Shown here piece by piece: positions 24,675-33,722 of a DNA stretch of 64,000 bases. Numbering within the stretch: position 1 is the first letter of the stretch; every line of letters begins with the position of its first letter. Below the pieces are notes generated by a model. It was not told the origin of the DNA, did no database searches, and saw only the letters and a program-made list of their open reading frames with translations. Origin of the DNA: Modicisalibacter luteus DSM 23508 (lineage in GTDB: Bacteria; Pseudomonadota; Gammaproteobacteria; Pseudomonadales; Halomonadaceae); contig NZ_KB899990.1 of the NCBI RefSeq assembly GCF_000378505.1, positions 310,001 through 374,000 on the forward strand, read 5' to 3'. The translations under genes and the position numbers were made by a program.

Positions 24675-25960
24675 GACACGGTCTTGACCAGCCGTTGGCG
24701 CTCTTGCTCCTCGTAGAAGCTGGGGTCATCGAACAGGTCGGGCTGGGTATCGTCGAACAACATCTCCAGTGCCTGGGGGCTGGTCTGCACCAATGGTTCG
24801 AAGTGAGCTGCTTCGCCCCGGATAAGCGGGGAGACATAATGACGCCGATAAAGGGCGTAAACACCGAGCAGCGCCAGCATGGCGGCAATGTAGAGCGGCA
24901 GCACTTCTGCGCCAAGGACATTCATGATCGCCCCGGCAAGAATCGGGGCAATGGCACTACCTGCCCCTTGCATGACTAGCATATCGGCGGAACCCGAAAC
25001 CACCTCGTCGGGATGCAACTGGTCGATGAGCTGTGCCACGGCCAGGGGGTAGATGGAAAACGATAGACCGCCCCACACGAAGAACAGTCCCATCAGCACC
25101 GGCTTGTTGGGTGCCAGGGGCATCAGCGCCGCGAGGATGGCGGCCAGGATGACCACGATGGTCATGACCCGTCCGCGGTCATGCCGATCCGAAAACCGGC
25201 CGATGGGAATCTGCAGCAGGGCGCCGCCCAGGATAGTAATACTCATGACCATGCCGATACCGCCGATATCGTAGCCCAGCGCCTTGGCGTAAATCGGGGT
25301 CATCGCCCAGAACGCGCCCATGGCCAGGCCTGACAGGGCCGAGGCGGTTATTGCCAGCGGCGCAAAACCGATCAGGGCCTTGAGGCTGCTCTTGGGCCGG
25401 TCGGGAATCGTCGGCTGGGGGCGCCGGGTCATGGTGATCGGCAGCAGGGCCCAGCAGATCAGAATCGCGGTCAACGAGAACAGCAGGAAGCCATCGGGCG
25501 TGTCCAGGCGCAGGATCTGCTGGGCCACGGCGATGGCGCCCAGGTTGACCAGCATGTACATGGCGAAGATACGGCCGCGCTCATGGGTAGCCGCCTTGCT
25601 GTTGAGCCAGCTCTCGATGACTGTCATCAACGTTACGAACGACAAGCCATAGGCGATGCGAAGGATCAGCCAGACCCAGGGATTGACGAAGATGACATGT
25701 AACAGCGCACCGGAGGCGCAGATAGCGGCACAGAAACCGAAGGTGCGGATATGGCCAATACGCCGGATCAGCCGGCCACTGACCCACGTGCCACAGGTGA
25801 AGCCGAGGAAATAACCGGACATGATGATGCCCAGCATGGTGGTCGAGAAGTTCTCCTCGGTTCCTCGTAGCGTCAGTAGCGTATTGATAAGTCCATTACC
25901 GAGCAGCAGGAGCGCCACACTCCCCAGTACCGCACGGATGGGATGCAGTAACGACCGCAT
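24665..25960 (-). CDS. MFS transporter, YcaD-like
   Basis: The 431-residue inner-membrane protein has about twelve helices. Family-typical parts are FLGFTCGTWVSGRLIRRIGH between helices 2 and 3 and WLNSKAATHERGRIFAMYML in the central region. The ATG at 25960 is chosen because AAGGAGAG lies just upstream; longer in-frame starts have none. About 50 hydrophilic residues follow the last helix. Substrate unknown. Confidence 0.85.
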   Translation of the reverse strand: MRSLLHPIRAVLGSVALLLLGNGLINTLLTLRGTEENFSTTMLGIIMSGYFLGFTCGTWVSGRLIRRIGHIRTFGFCAAICASGALLHVIFVNPWVWLILRIAYGLSFVTLMTVIESWLNSKAATHERGRIFAMYMLVNLGAIAVAQQILRLDTPDGFLLFSLTAILICWALLPITMTRRPQPTIPDRPKSSLKALIGFAPLAITASALSGLAMGAFWAMTPIYAKALGYDIGGIGMVMSITILGGALLQIPIGRFSDRHDRGRVMTIVVILAAILAALMPLAPNKPVLMGLFFVWGGLSFSIYPLAVAQLIDQLHPDEVVSGSADMLVMQGAGSAIAPILAGAIMNVLGAEVLPLYIAAMLALLGVYALYRRHYVSPLIRGEAAHFEPLVQTSPQALEMLFDDTQPDLFDDPSFYEEQERQRLVKTVSQN

Positions 25961-26160
25961 GCCATGCTCTCCTTGTGCCATCAGGGATTCGAACGTAAAC
26001 CGCTGGCGTTCCAACGAACGAAGTCGGAACGTTCCTATTCCATTAGGATGGTTATTCGTAAACAAGAAAATTAGGAGATACAGTTAAGCTGTCAAGCGAT
26101 CTCGGGGTGAGACGAAGGAGAAATACGGGGAGGGGAAATACGAGAAGAGGGGAATGTCAG

Positions 26161-26188
26161 GAAAACGCCGGCAAGACCATCGCCGGCG
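26161..26188 (-). terminator. Terminator of the peroxiredoxin gene
   Basis: On the minus strand CGCCGGC (complement of 26182-26188) pairs with GCCGGCG (complement of 26166-26172) around nine bases and is followed by TTTTCC. Confidence 0.7.
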
Positions 26189-26215
26189 CTGTCAGGATTC
26201 GATGGCTAACGTTGT

Positions 26216-26692
26216 TCAGAGCCTGTCGAGAACCGTGTCGGCGCTGCTTTCCTGTACGCCCTTGGCATCCACGCCGATATACTCCACCACGCCGTCGTTG
26301 GCGATCAGCGCGAAGCGCTTGCAACGTGTGCCCATGCCGGCGCCGCTGGCATCCATCTCCAGACCGAGTGCCTGGGTAAACTCAGCATTGCCATCGGCTA
26401 GCATGGTAAACGCCTGGGCATTCTGGCTTTCCTGCCAGGCACCCATCACGAAGGCATCGTTGACCGCCATGCAAGCAATAGTATCGACGCCCTTGGCGCG
26501 GATTTCGTCGGCCTTGATCACGAAGCCTGGCATATGGGTGTTCGAGCAACCGGGCGTGAAGGCACCCGGCACGCCGAACAATACGACGCGCTTGCCCGCG
26601 AATAACTCGCCGGTCGAAATATCCTCGGGACCGCTGGAACCGTTGGTCTTGATCGTCACGTCGGGAATCTTGTCACCGGTGGCAATGGTCAT
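26216..26692 (-). CDS. Peroxiredoxin, Prx5 family
   Basis: The 158-residue thiol peroxidase has the peroxidatic cysteine at 49 in VPGAFTPGCSNTHMPGF, plus cysteines at 74 (TIACMAVND) and 124 (GTRCKRF). It reduces hydrogen and alkyl peroxides in the cytoplasm. No glutaredoxin domain is fused. The ATG at 26692 follows AGGAAG; an upstream start would add twelve residues absent from the family. Single-gene unit with its own terminator. Confidence 0.93.
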   Translation of the reverse strand: MTIATGDKIPDVTIKTNGSSGPEDISTGELFAGKRVVLFGVPGAFTPGCSNTHMPGFVIKADEIRAKGVDTIACMAVNDAFVMGAWQESQNAQAFTMLADGNAEFTQALGLEMDASGAGMGTRCKRFALIANDGVVEYIGVDAKGVQESSADTVLDRL

Positions 26693-27008
26693 GGCATGCT
26701 TCCTGGTTGCAATGTAAAAGGCAATCAAATTGCCTTGTCCAGACGCTACAGCGTCTCAAGGGATAAAAACAATACTACTGGCAGGCTGGCGAAGAAATAC
26801 CAGGCGCAAGGATCGCCAATGCCGCTGTACTGCCTTAATACCATAACGGTTCAGCTAATAGGCTTATTGTAAAGTTAGGTGTTTTCGACGACTCTCAAGG
26901 AGGGGTGGCCCGTTACCATTGAAACGCTACAGTTACAAATGGGTTCCGATTCGGGCCGTAACTTTACCGATCCTGCAAGCAGGAACACCTATTGTTCAGG
27001 CAGCCCTG

Positions 27009-28994
27009 ATGAGAGACCCTGTGGATCCATCACGTCGAGGATTCGTCCTCAAGATTCTGAGTGCCGGCGCCGTGCTGACCGTGGCAGACAATGCTTGGTC
27101 CTTTGACCCCACCACGAAGGCGGTCACGCTGGATGCCAGCGACGGCCATGTTCCACTTGCCTTTGAGTATGATTCCGACGAGGCGATGCAGCACGTCAAT
27201 GTCTCCAATGCTCGCATCAGTACCTCAACGGGCCACCAAACTCTGCAAGAAGCGCTGAATCAGCGTGTCATCCATGTAGACGCGATAGCCAACTTGCAGG
27301 AGCTACGTTCGCTATCGTTACGCAAAGGCCAGCTTGTCGAGGTAGGTGGTACAGAGTTTCGTTGGGATGGGAGCAGTTTCGTTGCTATCGGGACTGTATA
27401 CGCGGAATCATTCGGGGCAATAGGCGATGGAATAACCGATGACCGCGCCGCGATACAGGCGGCCTTGGACATGACAGGGCGGGTACGCCTGATACCGGGC
27501 GCAACCTATGCAGTCTCATCGACACTGTATATCCGCGATGGGCAAGAGCTCTTTTCCGACCATCCCGGCAACAAGGCGACGATAAAGTTAATCGACCCTG
27601 TTTTTAAAGGAAGCATTCTGGAGACGGTAGGCTTCCGTACGACAGCGGTGAATAATATCCGTCTGGAAAACCTTGTCTTGTACGGCAATCTCAATGACCA
27701 ACCTGTCGGTGTGGGCAACGTTGCAGGTGGTGAAGGAGTGGGTCTGGCAGCCACCTGCGGGCGGTCAAACATCGTTGAGGTACGGGCGACGAGAACCGCT
27801 GGTGTCGGCATGTGGTTTTCCAATGGCGGCAACAAGAGTCTCTACACTCACGGCAATAATCTGCATGTGGTGGCAACCTATACCGGCCAAGAGGGCATCA
27901 TTTTCGATGGCGGATGGGACCAGCGCATTCGGTACTGCGAGAGCTATTGGCCATGGGATGGATTCAGGGACTATGACTACACGCAGGACAAGGTGTCCAA
28001 GGCGGTGGATGCGAACATTTGCGCCGGAGTGCTGTTTTACCGGGGTAGCGCTGAAGTCGTCGAGATGCATCCCAATAACAACCGGCATGGGTATGCCTGG
28101 GCGACTTTCGGCAAGGCCGGGTCGGCGTATCGCCTTCGCTTTGATCACGCCATTGGCGAGAGCAGTGCAGGCGGAGTTTATCTGGCCCCCACCGATGATG
28201 TGTCGGGCGGATTACTGAACTGTCACTCCACGCGGGGTAAGTATGGTTTGCCCCTGCTGAAAGTTCGCAGCATAGCCAATGTGCATATCGCCACGGTCAA
28301 CGTAAAAGTTGACGTCACGGGGGGGTATCCGTCGAAAGGCACCTATCGTGCCGTCGATATTGATGGGGATCGCTGTGTTATTTCTGATCTCCGGATATGG
28401 GCTACCAATGGGAAGATTAACGACTGCGCGCTGAGTATTCGCGGCAATGACCATACCATTAGAGGCTCTATCAGTAACTTCCCGACCAAGGAAGATGGCA
28501 CTCCCGCGCTGGCGCTATGGCTGGACTATCCTGTTTTCACCTCCAATGTGACTTTGAAGATTACCGGTTGCGGCATAGGTGTAAAGGGAGCTTCGCAGAA
28601 TGAGGATCCCGGCATTCTCGACCTGACGTTCTCGAACACCGATACGGATATTGATCCTGCGTACCTTCGCTTCTTATCTAACGCGACGCTGGCGCGTTCC
28701 CGCATAGAAAATTTAAGTACGGGGTGTAGCAGCCGTGACAGGACACTATCCACCACAGTGGCGGCTGTGCATGCAGACGATACCATGAGAACGGTGAGCA
28801 TTCCGCATTCAGGCATGTTCTATAAGGTACCGTTGGCTAAAGCGTTTTATGTCACTAATACAGGTAATGCGGACTATAACGTCGACGCAGTCAAAGTCTG
28901 GCTGTCCGACGTGACGGACACAGACTTTATTGTGAAATACCGAATATCGGAAGATATAGGCGATTTTGCGATACGAGTGAATGGCGGTTACTAA
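27009..28994 (+). CDS. Tat-exported beta-helix protein, pectate-lyase/GH28-like
   Basis: The protein (661 residues from the ATG at 27009) has a twin-arginine signal, SRRGFVLKILSAGAVL, with the arginines at 9-10. A TTG at 26919 with AAGGAGGGG upstream would add 30 residues and cannot be excluded. The segment AESFGAIGDGITDDRAAIQA is the entry of pectate-lyase-3 / GH28-like right-handed beta helices; repeated short strands follow (about residues 200-520). I see no certain catalytic triad. It probably acts on or binds a surface polysaccharide outside the inner membrane. It stands alone between peroxiredoxin and a siderophore-binding gene. Confidence 0.75.
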   Translation: MRDPVDPSRRGFVLKILSAGAVLTVADNAWSFDPTTKAVTLDASDGHVPLAFEYDSDEAMQHVNVSNARISTSTGHQTLQEALNQRVIHVDAIANLQELRSLSLRKGQLVEVGGTEFRWDGSSFVAIGTVYAESFGAIGDGITDDRAAIQAALDMTGRVRLIPGATYAVSSTLYIRDGQELFSDHPGNKATIKLIDPVFKGSILETVGFRTTAVNNIRLENLVLYGNLNDQPVGVGNVAGGEGVGLAATCGRSNIVEVRATRTAGVGMWFSNGGNKSLYTHGNNLHVVATYTGQEGIIFDGGWDQRIRYCESYWPWDGFRDYDYTQDKVSKAVDANICAGVLFYRGSAEVVEMHPNNNRHGYAWATFGKAGSAYRLRFDHAIGESSAGGVYLAPTDDVSGGLLNCHSTRGKYGLPLLKVRSIANVHIATVNVKVDVTGGYPSKGTYRAVDIDGDRCVISDLRIWATNGKINDCALSIRGNDHTIRGSISNFPTKEDGTPALALWLDYPVFTSNVTLKITGCGIGVKGASQNEDPGILDLTFSNTDTDIDPAYLRFLSNATLARSRIENLSTGCSSRDRTLSTTVAAVHADDTMRTVSIPHSGMFYKVPLAKAFYVTNTGNADYNVDAVKVWLSDVTDTDFIVKYRISEDIGDFAIRVNGGY

Positions 28995-29056
28995 CAACCA
29001 CCGCCATGGCTTCTGTCAAACGCCGGGGGCGCTGGTCTGCCGATACGGGCCCCCGG
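28981..29056. terminator. Hairpins between convergent genes
   Basis: ATGGCGGT (28981-28988) pairs with ACCGCCAT (29000-29007), and CCGGGGGC (29023-29030) with GCCCCCGG (29049-29056). Neither has a good T-tract; they lie between two convergent stops and may end both transcripts. Confidence 0.4.
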
Positions 29057-29071
29057 GCTGATGCGCTCAGA

Positions 29072-29929
29072 TCAAAGTGCATTCCTCACTTCATCGATCT
29101 GCAGGCTCAGGCTTTGAAGCCCGCCGCCTGACAGATACCACAGCTTGGGCGTCATTACCTCAATATCAGCGTCGGCAGCCGCGCCATTTGCCAGGGACTG
29201 ACGCAACGCCTCGACATTGGCTTCTTCATTACCGATGGCCGCACTGCGGTCAACGATCAGGATCACATCGGGATCTATCTCACCGATAGCTTGGGGAGAT
29301 AACGGGGTGAACGTGCGAGTACCGCGCGTCTCGGTGGGTACGCTTGCGGGAATCTGCGGCTCGCTCAGTCCTAGCACATCGTAGACGATAGGGTGAGTGT
29401 TGAGCATGTAGTTCCCATCGTTATGGGTAACGGTCAGTACCTCCTTGGAGCCGTCGATTTCCTGGCGTGTATCAGCAATCTTCTGGTGCAGCGAATCCAG
29501 TGCCGATTGAGCTTGCGAGGCGGCTTGAAAGCGTTCAGCCAGAGACATGACGTTAGCGTCGAAGGCTTGCAGGTAATTCTCCCCCGAGACACCCATTTCC
29601 ATGACCGGGGCAATCGCTTCGAACGTGTCGCGCTGGTCGCCCTGGCGTCCGGTAACCAAAATCAGCGAGGGAGAGGCCTGACGGATGGCGTCTAGATCCG
29701 GCGTCTTGAGCCCGCCGACATCGACAAGGCGATCGCTGGCATAGTCGGAAAGGTAGCTTGGTAAGCCCTGCTTGGGAACGCCAACCACCTGCTTGCCGAG
29801 ATTCAGCGCATCGAGCGTATCCAGGCTGCCATAGTCGAAGGAAATGACACGCTCGTTGACGGACGTCGCGGCCATGCTTGTCCCGCTCAGTGTCAGTAGC
29901 GTAGCGGCAAGAAATGCAACAGGCTTCAT
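29072..29929 (-). CDS. Siderophore-binding periplasmic protein, YclQ/CeuA-like
   Basis: The 285-residue protein starts with a signal peptide (MKPVAFLAATLLTLSGTSMAA) and is a class III binding protein: VISFDYGSLDTLDALNLGKQ, then VVGVPKQGLPSYLSDYASDR, and IGEIDPDVILIVDRSAAIG near the C-terminus, as in YclQ/FatB/CeuA catecholate-type siderophore receptors. There is no lipobox, so it should be soluble in the periplasm. Cognate permease and ATPase genes are not adjacent; the neighbouring ABC gene is an exporter. A Fur-like site lies just upstream, so iron control is likely. Confidence 0.88.
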   Translation of the reverse strand: MKPVAFLAATLLTLSGTSMAATSVNERVISFDYGSLDTLDALNLGKQVVGVPKQGLPSYLSDYASDRLVDVGGLKTPDLDAIRQASPSLILVTGRQGDQRDTFEAIAPVMEMGVSGENYLQAFDANVMSLAERFQAASQAQSALDSLHQKIADTRQEIDGSKEVLTVTHNDGNYMLNTHPIVYDVLGLSEPQIPASVPTETRGTRTFTPLSPQAIGEIDPDVILIVDRSAAIGNEEANVEALRQSLANGAAADADIEVMTPKLWYLSGGGLQSLSLQIDEVRNAL

Positions 29930-29970
29930 ATGTCACCCTTGGGATGATTATTTGAGAAAATATATTAGAT

Positions 29971-29989
29971 AGTAATATTTCTCATTATT
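29971..29989 (-). promoter_or_regulatory. Fur-box-like site upstream of the siderophore-binding protein
   Basis: The minus strand AATAATGAGAAATATTACT matches the 19-bp Fur consensus at 13 positions and lies in an AT-rich promoter region about 40 bases upstream of the start codon. Confidence 0.5.
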
Positions 29990-30080
29990 GTAGTGGAAGC
30001 GACATCCAATACGCTTGTCGACATGCAACGTATCGTTGCGAGAGCTGCGACAACAGGAAGGGCGTAGCTTTAAAAAATGC

Positions 30081-31976
30081 CTACTGATAACCCGCCGCCT
30101 GCAGCCGGAACAGGTGGGCGTAACGTCCATTGCGGGCCAGCAGGCTGTCATGGCTGCCACGCTCGATGACACGGCCATTGTCGATGACAATGATCTGGTC
30201 GGCGGCGCGTACCGTGGAAAAGCGATGCGAAATCAACAGGGTCATGCGATCCCGGGCATGATGGCGAAACTGCTCGAAGACTTGGGCCTCGGCGGCGGCG
30301 TCCATGGCTGCCGTGGGCTCATCGAGCACCAATATGTCGGCGTCTTCGCGCATGTAGGCACGCGACAGGGCGATCTTCTGCCACTGGCCGCCGGAGAGTT
30401 CCTGGCCGCGCTGGAACCAGCGGCCGAGTTGGGTGTGGTAGCCGTTCTCCATGCGGACGATGAACTCGTCAGCCATACCCTGGCGCGCTGCACGCTGCCA
30501 TCGTGCCGTGTCGGTAAAGGCTTCCACATCGCCGACGCCCAGGTTTTCGCCGACCGGTAACTGATAGCGTACGAAGTCCTGAAAGATCACCCCGATGCGA
30601 CGGCGCAGTACTCCGAGATCCCAGTCTCTCAGATCACTGCCGTCGAGCAGGATACGTCCTCGAGTAGGTTCATAGAGTCGAGTCAGCAGCTTGATCAAGG
30701 TGGTCTTGCCGGAGCCGTTCTCGCCAACCAGGGCCAGACTTTCCCCGGGTTTCAGATGTAAGTCGATATCTTGCAGCACCGGACGATCACCACCGGGGTA
30801 GGTGAAGCACACGGCCTCGAAGCGAATGCCGTCACCGGGCTGGGTGCCTGTGGTCAGGTAGCCATTGTCGGCCGCGATCGGGTGTTCCAGGTACTCGTAG
30901 AGGTTCGACAGGTAGAGGTTGTCCTCGTACATGCCACTGATTGCGGTCAGGCTGGCCGACAGGGCGGACTGGCCCTGCTTGAACACGCTTAGATACATGG
31001 TCATCTGGCCCAGTGTCAGGCGGCCGAGGATGGTTTCCACGACCACCCAGGTATAGGCGGCATAGAATGACAGGGTGCCCAGCAGGCCGAGCAGGAAGCC
31101 CCAGGCATCGCGACGGATCGTCAGGCGCCGATCCTCGGCGTACAGCGTGCGGAAGATATCGCGGTAGCGCTTGAGGAAGAGCGACTCGAGGCCAAACAAT
31201 TTGACCTCTTTAATGCTGTCTTCACGGGCCAGTACGGTTTCCAGATAGGTCTGCATACGTGTCTGCGGCGAGCGCCAGCGGAACAGGCGGAAGGCATCGC
31301 CCGAAAACTTGGCCTCGGAGACGAACACCGGTAGGGCGCCCACGGTGAGAATCAGCAGGGCCCAGGGAGAAAACTGCCACAGCAGTACCGCGAAGCTCCC
31401 CAGCGAGATGGCATTCTGAATCAGGCTGAACGTCTTGTTGACCAGTGCCAATGGACGTGACGAGGCCTCTCGCCGGGCACGGGTCAGCTTGTCGTAGAGT
31501 TCAGAGTCTTCAAACTGGGACAGCGACAGGTTGCCGGCTTTCTCGAGAATCATCTCATTGACACGCTGCCCGAGCAGAGCACGCAACAGCGACTGCTGCA
31601 CCGACAGGCCGCGCTGGGCAAGGGCGATAAGGACGAAGACGCCCATCTCCAACAACACGTAGTACAAGGGTGGCCAAAGCAGGGACTGCCAATCGAGCCC
31701 GGACTGTTGGGCATGGCGCTCCATGGCGGCGACCACGGCATCAACAATCAACTGGCCGAGATAGGCCGCCACGGCCGGCAATATCCCTGCGACCAGTGTA
31801 CACACGGCCAGGCCGACAGTGAGTCCTCGCGAGGTGCTCCACACCAGCGAAAGCGCACGGCGACTGTAGCGAAAGACGCTGACGAATCCGGGAAGCAGGG
31901 GCTTGGGCTGTGCTGGGGGCTGTGAAAGACGCGGCACACGACCCTCCGAGTTGGCGAAATCGCCATAGCCTAGCAC
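30081..31976 (-). CDS. ABC exporter, fused permease and ATPase
   Basis: About 631 residues: an N-terminal six-helix membrane domain (about 35-330) and a C-terminal ATPase with Walker A GENGSGKTTLIKLLTRL, signature ELSGGQWQKIALSRAYMR and Walker B ILVLDEPTAAMD. It works as a homodimer or heterodimer half-transporter. The start is uncertain: the GTG at 31976 has no clear ribosome site, and a GTG about 36 bases downstream preceded by GAGGG is an alternative. The adjacent siderophore-binding gene on the same strand makes export of an iron chelator conceivable, but substrate is unknown. Confidence 0.85.
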   Translation of the reverse strand: MLGYGDFANSEGRVPRLSQPPAQPKPLLPGFVSVFRYSRRALSLVWSTSRGLTVGLAVCTLVAGILPAVAAYLGQLIVDAVVAAMERHAQQSGLDWQSLLWPPLYYVLLEMGVFVLIALAQRGLSVQQSLLRALLGQRVNEMILEKAGNLSLSQFEDSELYDKLTRARREASSRPLALVNKTFSLIQNAISLGSFAVLLWQFSPWALLILTVGALPVFVSEAKFSGDAFRLFRWRSPQTRMQTYLETVLAREDSIKEVKLFGLESLFLKRYRDIFRTLYAEDRRLTIRRDAWGFLLGLLGTLSFYAAYTWVVVETILGRLTLGQMTMYLSVFKQGQSALSASLTAISGMYEDNLYLSNLYEYLEHPIAADNGYLTTGTQPGDGIRFEAVCFTYPGGDRPVLQDIDLHLKPGESLALVGENGSGKTTLIKLLTRLYEPTRGRILLDGSDLRDWDLGVLRRRIGVIFQDFVRYQLPVGENLGVGDVEAFTDTARWQRAARQGMADEFIVRMENGYHTQLGRWFQRGQELSGGQWQKIALSRAYMREDADILVLDEPTAAMDAAAEAQVFEQFRHHARDRMTLLISHRFSTVRAADQIIVIDNGRVIERGSHDSLLARNGRYAHLFRLQAAGYQ

Positions 31977-32039
31977 GCCCAGCCGAACGCAAACCGCTGT
32001 CCCTCGGACGGCGGTTTGCGCGACTGGATGACCGAGGTG

Positions 32040-33392
32040 TTACCTCAGCGACAGCTCGGCTGGGGCGGCACTGCTGCCTGCCGCTTCGCGGTAGGCGGCG
32101 TCTTCCTCTGCCAGTACCTGAGGCGAGAAACGCACCAGCATGGTCGCGAAGGCGGCAATCGATACGGCAATGCCGAGGTAGAACAGGCCCTGCTGATAGG
32201 TCAGCGATTCGGAGCGGAACAGGAAGCCTGCCGCCACGGCACCGGCATTACCGCCTGCACCGACAATGCCGGCCACCGCTCCCAGCGCCCGGCGGTTGAC
32301 GAAGGGTACAACACCGAAGGTGGCGCCCTCGGCCATCTGAGTGAAGAGGCTGAAGACCAGCATTATGCCGATGGCCAGCGTCAGCACGTGCATCTGCGAA
32401 AAGAATATCAGGGCCATGCCTTCGCACAACATGGCGATGAACAGCCAACGCACACGGCCCTTGAGGCCTCCGCTCTTGGCAAACAGGTCGGAGAAGACAC
32501 CCCCCAGGGTACGGGCGAACAGGTTCATCAGGCCGAACAGGCCGGCGATCATCCCGGCCGTGGCCAGGTCGAGGTCGAAGGTGTCGAAGAAGTAGATGGC
32601 AGCAATGTTATTGATGGTCAGTTCCACACCGAAGCAAGCGGCGTAGATCACGAACAAGGCCCATACGCGAATGTCCTTGGCAGCAGCACCAAAAGTGCTG
32701 GCCATGCTGTACTCTTTTTCCGCCTTGGGCAGTTCGCCGCGTTCACGCAGTTCGTCGAAGTTGCCGTTGGGCGCATCCTGGGTGAAGAGATAGTAGGCGA
32801 TGCCGGTCAGGAACAGCACGATGCCGGGCACAACCATGGCCAGGCGCCAGCCGAGCGTTTGCTCGACACCCAGCATCAGAATGCCAGCGAAGATCAGCGG
32901 CATGAGAATCTGTGTCGTACCCCCGCCGAGGTTGCCCCAGCCAGCGGTGGTCGCATTGGCGGTGCCCACCACGTTGGGGCCAAACATTACTGACGTATGA
33001 TACTGAGTGATGACGAAGGAGGCTCCGATGGCGCCGATGGCTAGGCGCGCCAGGAAGAAGCTTTCGAAGCTGTCGGCGAAGCCGATCATCATTACTGGCA
33101 GCGAACCCAGGCAGAGTAGCCAGGTGTAGGCCTTGCGCGGGCCGATTTTGTCGCACAGTACACCAATGGCCAGACGCACGATGACGGTAATTGCCACCGA
33201 GGCGATGATGGTGTTCCCGATCTGGGTCTTGGTCAGACCGAGGTCGTCACGTACTACCGCCATCAGCGGCGCGATGCCAAACCAGCCGAAGAAACAGATG
33301 TGAAAGGCAAACCAGGAAAAATGGAAAGCCCGCATCTGGGGAGTGCTGAAGCTGAACAGACGAATCCTGTTGGCTTTGTTGCGAATGTCCAT
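32040..33392 (-). CDS. narK: Nitrate/nitrite MFS transporter, NarK/NasA type
   Basis: The 450-residue protein has twelve helices and the nitrate signatures of the NNP family: AGWGNLGGGTTQILMPLIFA in helix 5 and GIVGAGGNAGAVAAGFLF in helix 11. The start at 33392 follows GAGGA. It brings nitrate into the cell for NasA, encoded 24 kb away. The upstream region has a sigma-54-like promoter and NtrC-like site, which suggests control with the other nitrogen genes. Whether it is a symporter or antiporter cannot be told. Confidence 0.93.
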   Translation of the reverse strand: MDIRNKANRIRLFSFSTPQMRAFHFSWFAFHICFFGWFGIAPLMAVVRDDLGLTKTQIGNTIIASVAITVIVRLAIGVLCDKIGPRKAYTWLLCLGSLPVMMIGFADSFESFFLARLAIGAIGASFVITQYHTSVMFGPNVVGTANATTAGWGNLGGGTTQILMPLIFAGILMLGVEQTLGWRLAMVVPGIVLFLTGIAYYLFTQDAPNGNFDELRERGELPKAEKEYSMASTFGAAAKDIRVWALFVIYAACFGVELTINNIAAIYFFDTFDLDLATAGMIAGLFGLMNLFARTLGGVFSDLFAKSGGLKGRVRWLFIAMLCEGMALIFFSQMHVLTLAIGIMLVFSLFTQMAEGATFGVVPFVNRRALGAVAGIVGAGGNAGAVAAGFLFRSESLTYQQGLFYLGIAVSIAAFATMLVRFSPQVLAEEDAAYREAAGSSAAPAELSLR

Positions 33393-33435
33393 GGGACGGT
33401 CCTCGTCGAGTCGGTATCGAACACGGATGCATGGG

Positions 33436-33451
33436 CCTTCGGCATTGAAGG
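33436..33451 (-). promoter_or_regulatory. Hexaloop hairpin in the narK leader
   Basis: On the minus strand CCTTC/GAAGG (five pairs) closes the hexaloop AATGCC (A1, G4), similar to the nasA P1 loop. I found no second hexaloop and no terminator in this leader, so a NasT role is tentative. Confidence 0.35.
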
Positions 33452-33514
33452 TCCGGTTCGACGCACTCGTACTTGGTCGCCCAAGCCTGGTCCACGTCCA
33501 ATGATTATGGGTAA

Positions 33515-33529
33515 GCATATTTCATGCCA
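33515..33529 (-). promoter_or_regulatory. Sigma-54-type promoter for narK
   Basis: The minus strand reads TGGCAT-GAAAT-ATGCT: GG and GC ten bases apart, -24 matching five of six and -12 four of five bases. The predicted start near 33504 gives a leader of about 112 bases. Confidence 0.6.
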
Positions 33530-33635
33530 GTTATGTAACTAGCTGTTTATAAAACACTTGGTGGCGAAAGGCTTTTCACATCTCGAAAGTAAGGCAGGTA
33601 AGCCGGGACAACTTTGGAGCATGATGGGAAAGGGT

Positions 33636-33652
33636 TGCACAATGACGATGCA
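33636..33652 (+). promoter_or_regulatory. NtrC-like site upstream of narK
   Basis: TGCACAATGACGATGCA matches the NtrC palindrome at 11 of 14 fixed positions, about 130 bases upstream of the proposed start point. Confidence 0.5.
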
Positions 33653-33676
33653 GGTGGGGGTAAGCTGGGTAGATGG

Positions 33677-33711
33677 CTGCTCCTCAGTCAAATACTATGA
33701 CTGAGGAGCAG
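33677..33711 (-). terminator. Hairpin terminator after the subtilase gene
   Basis: CTGCTCCTCAGTCA (33677-33690) and TGACTGAGGAGCAG (33698-33711) form a perfect 14-pair stem with a seven-base loop, twelve bases past the stop at 33723. The T-tract is poor. Confidence 0.6.
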
Positions 33712-33722
33712 TAATGTTTAGG

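Noticed and set aside
26919-27008. TTG start with AAGGAGGGG for the Tat beta-helix protein
   Set aside because: It would put 38 residues before the twin-arginine pair, long for a Tat signal; kept only as an alternative start.
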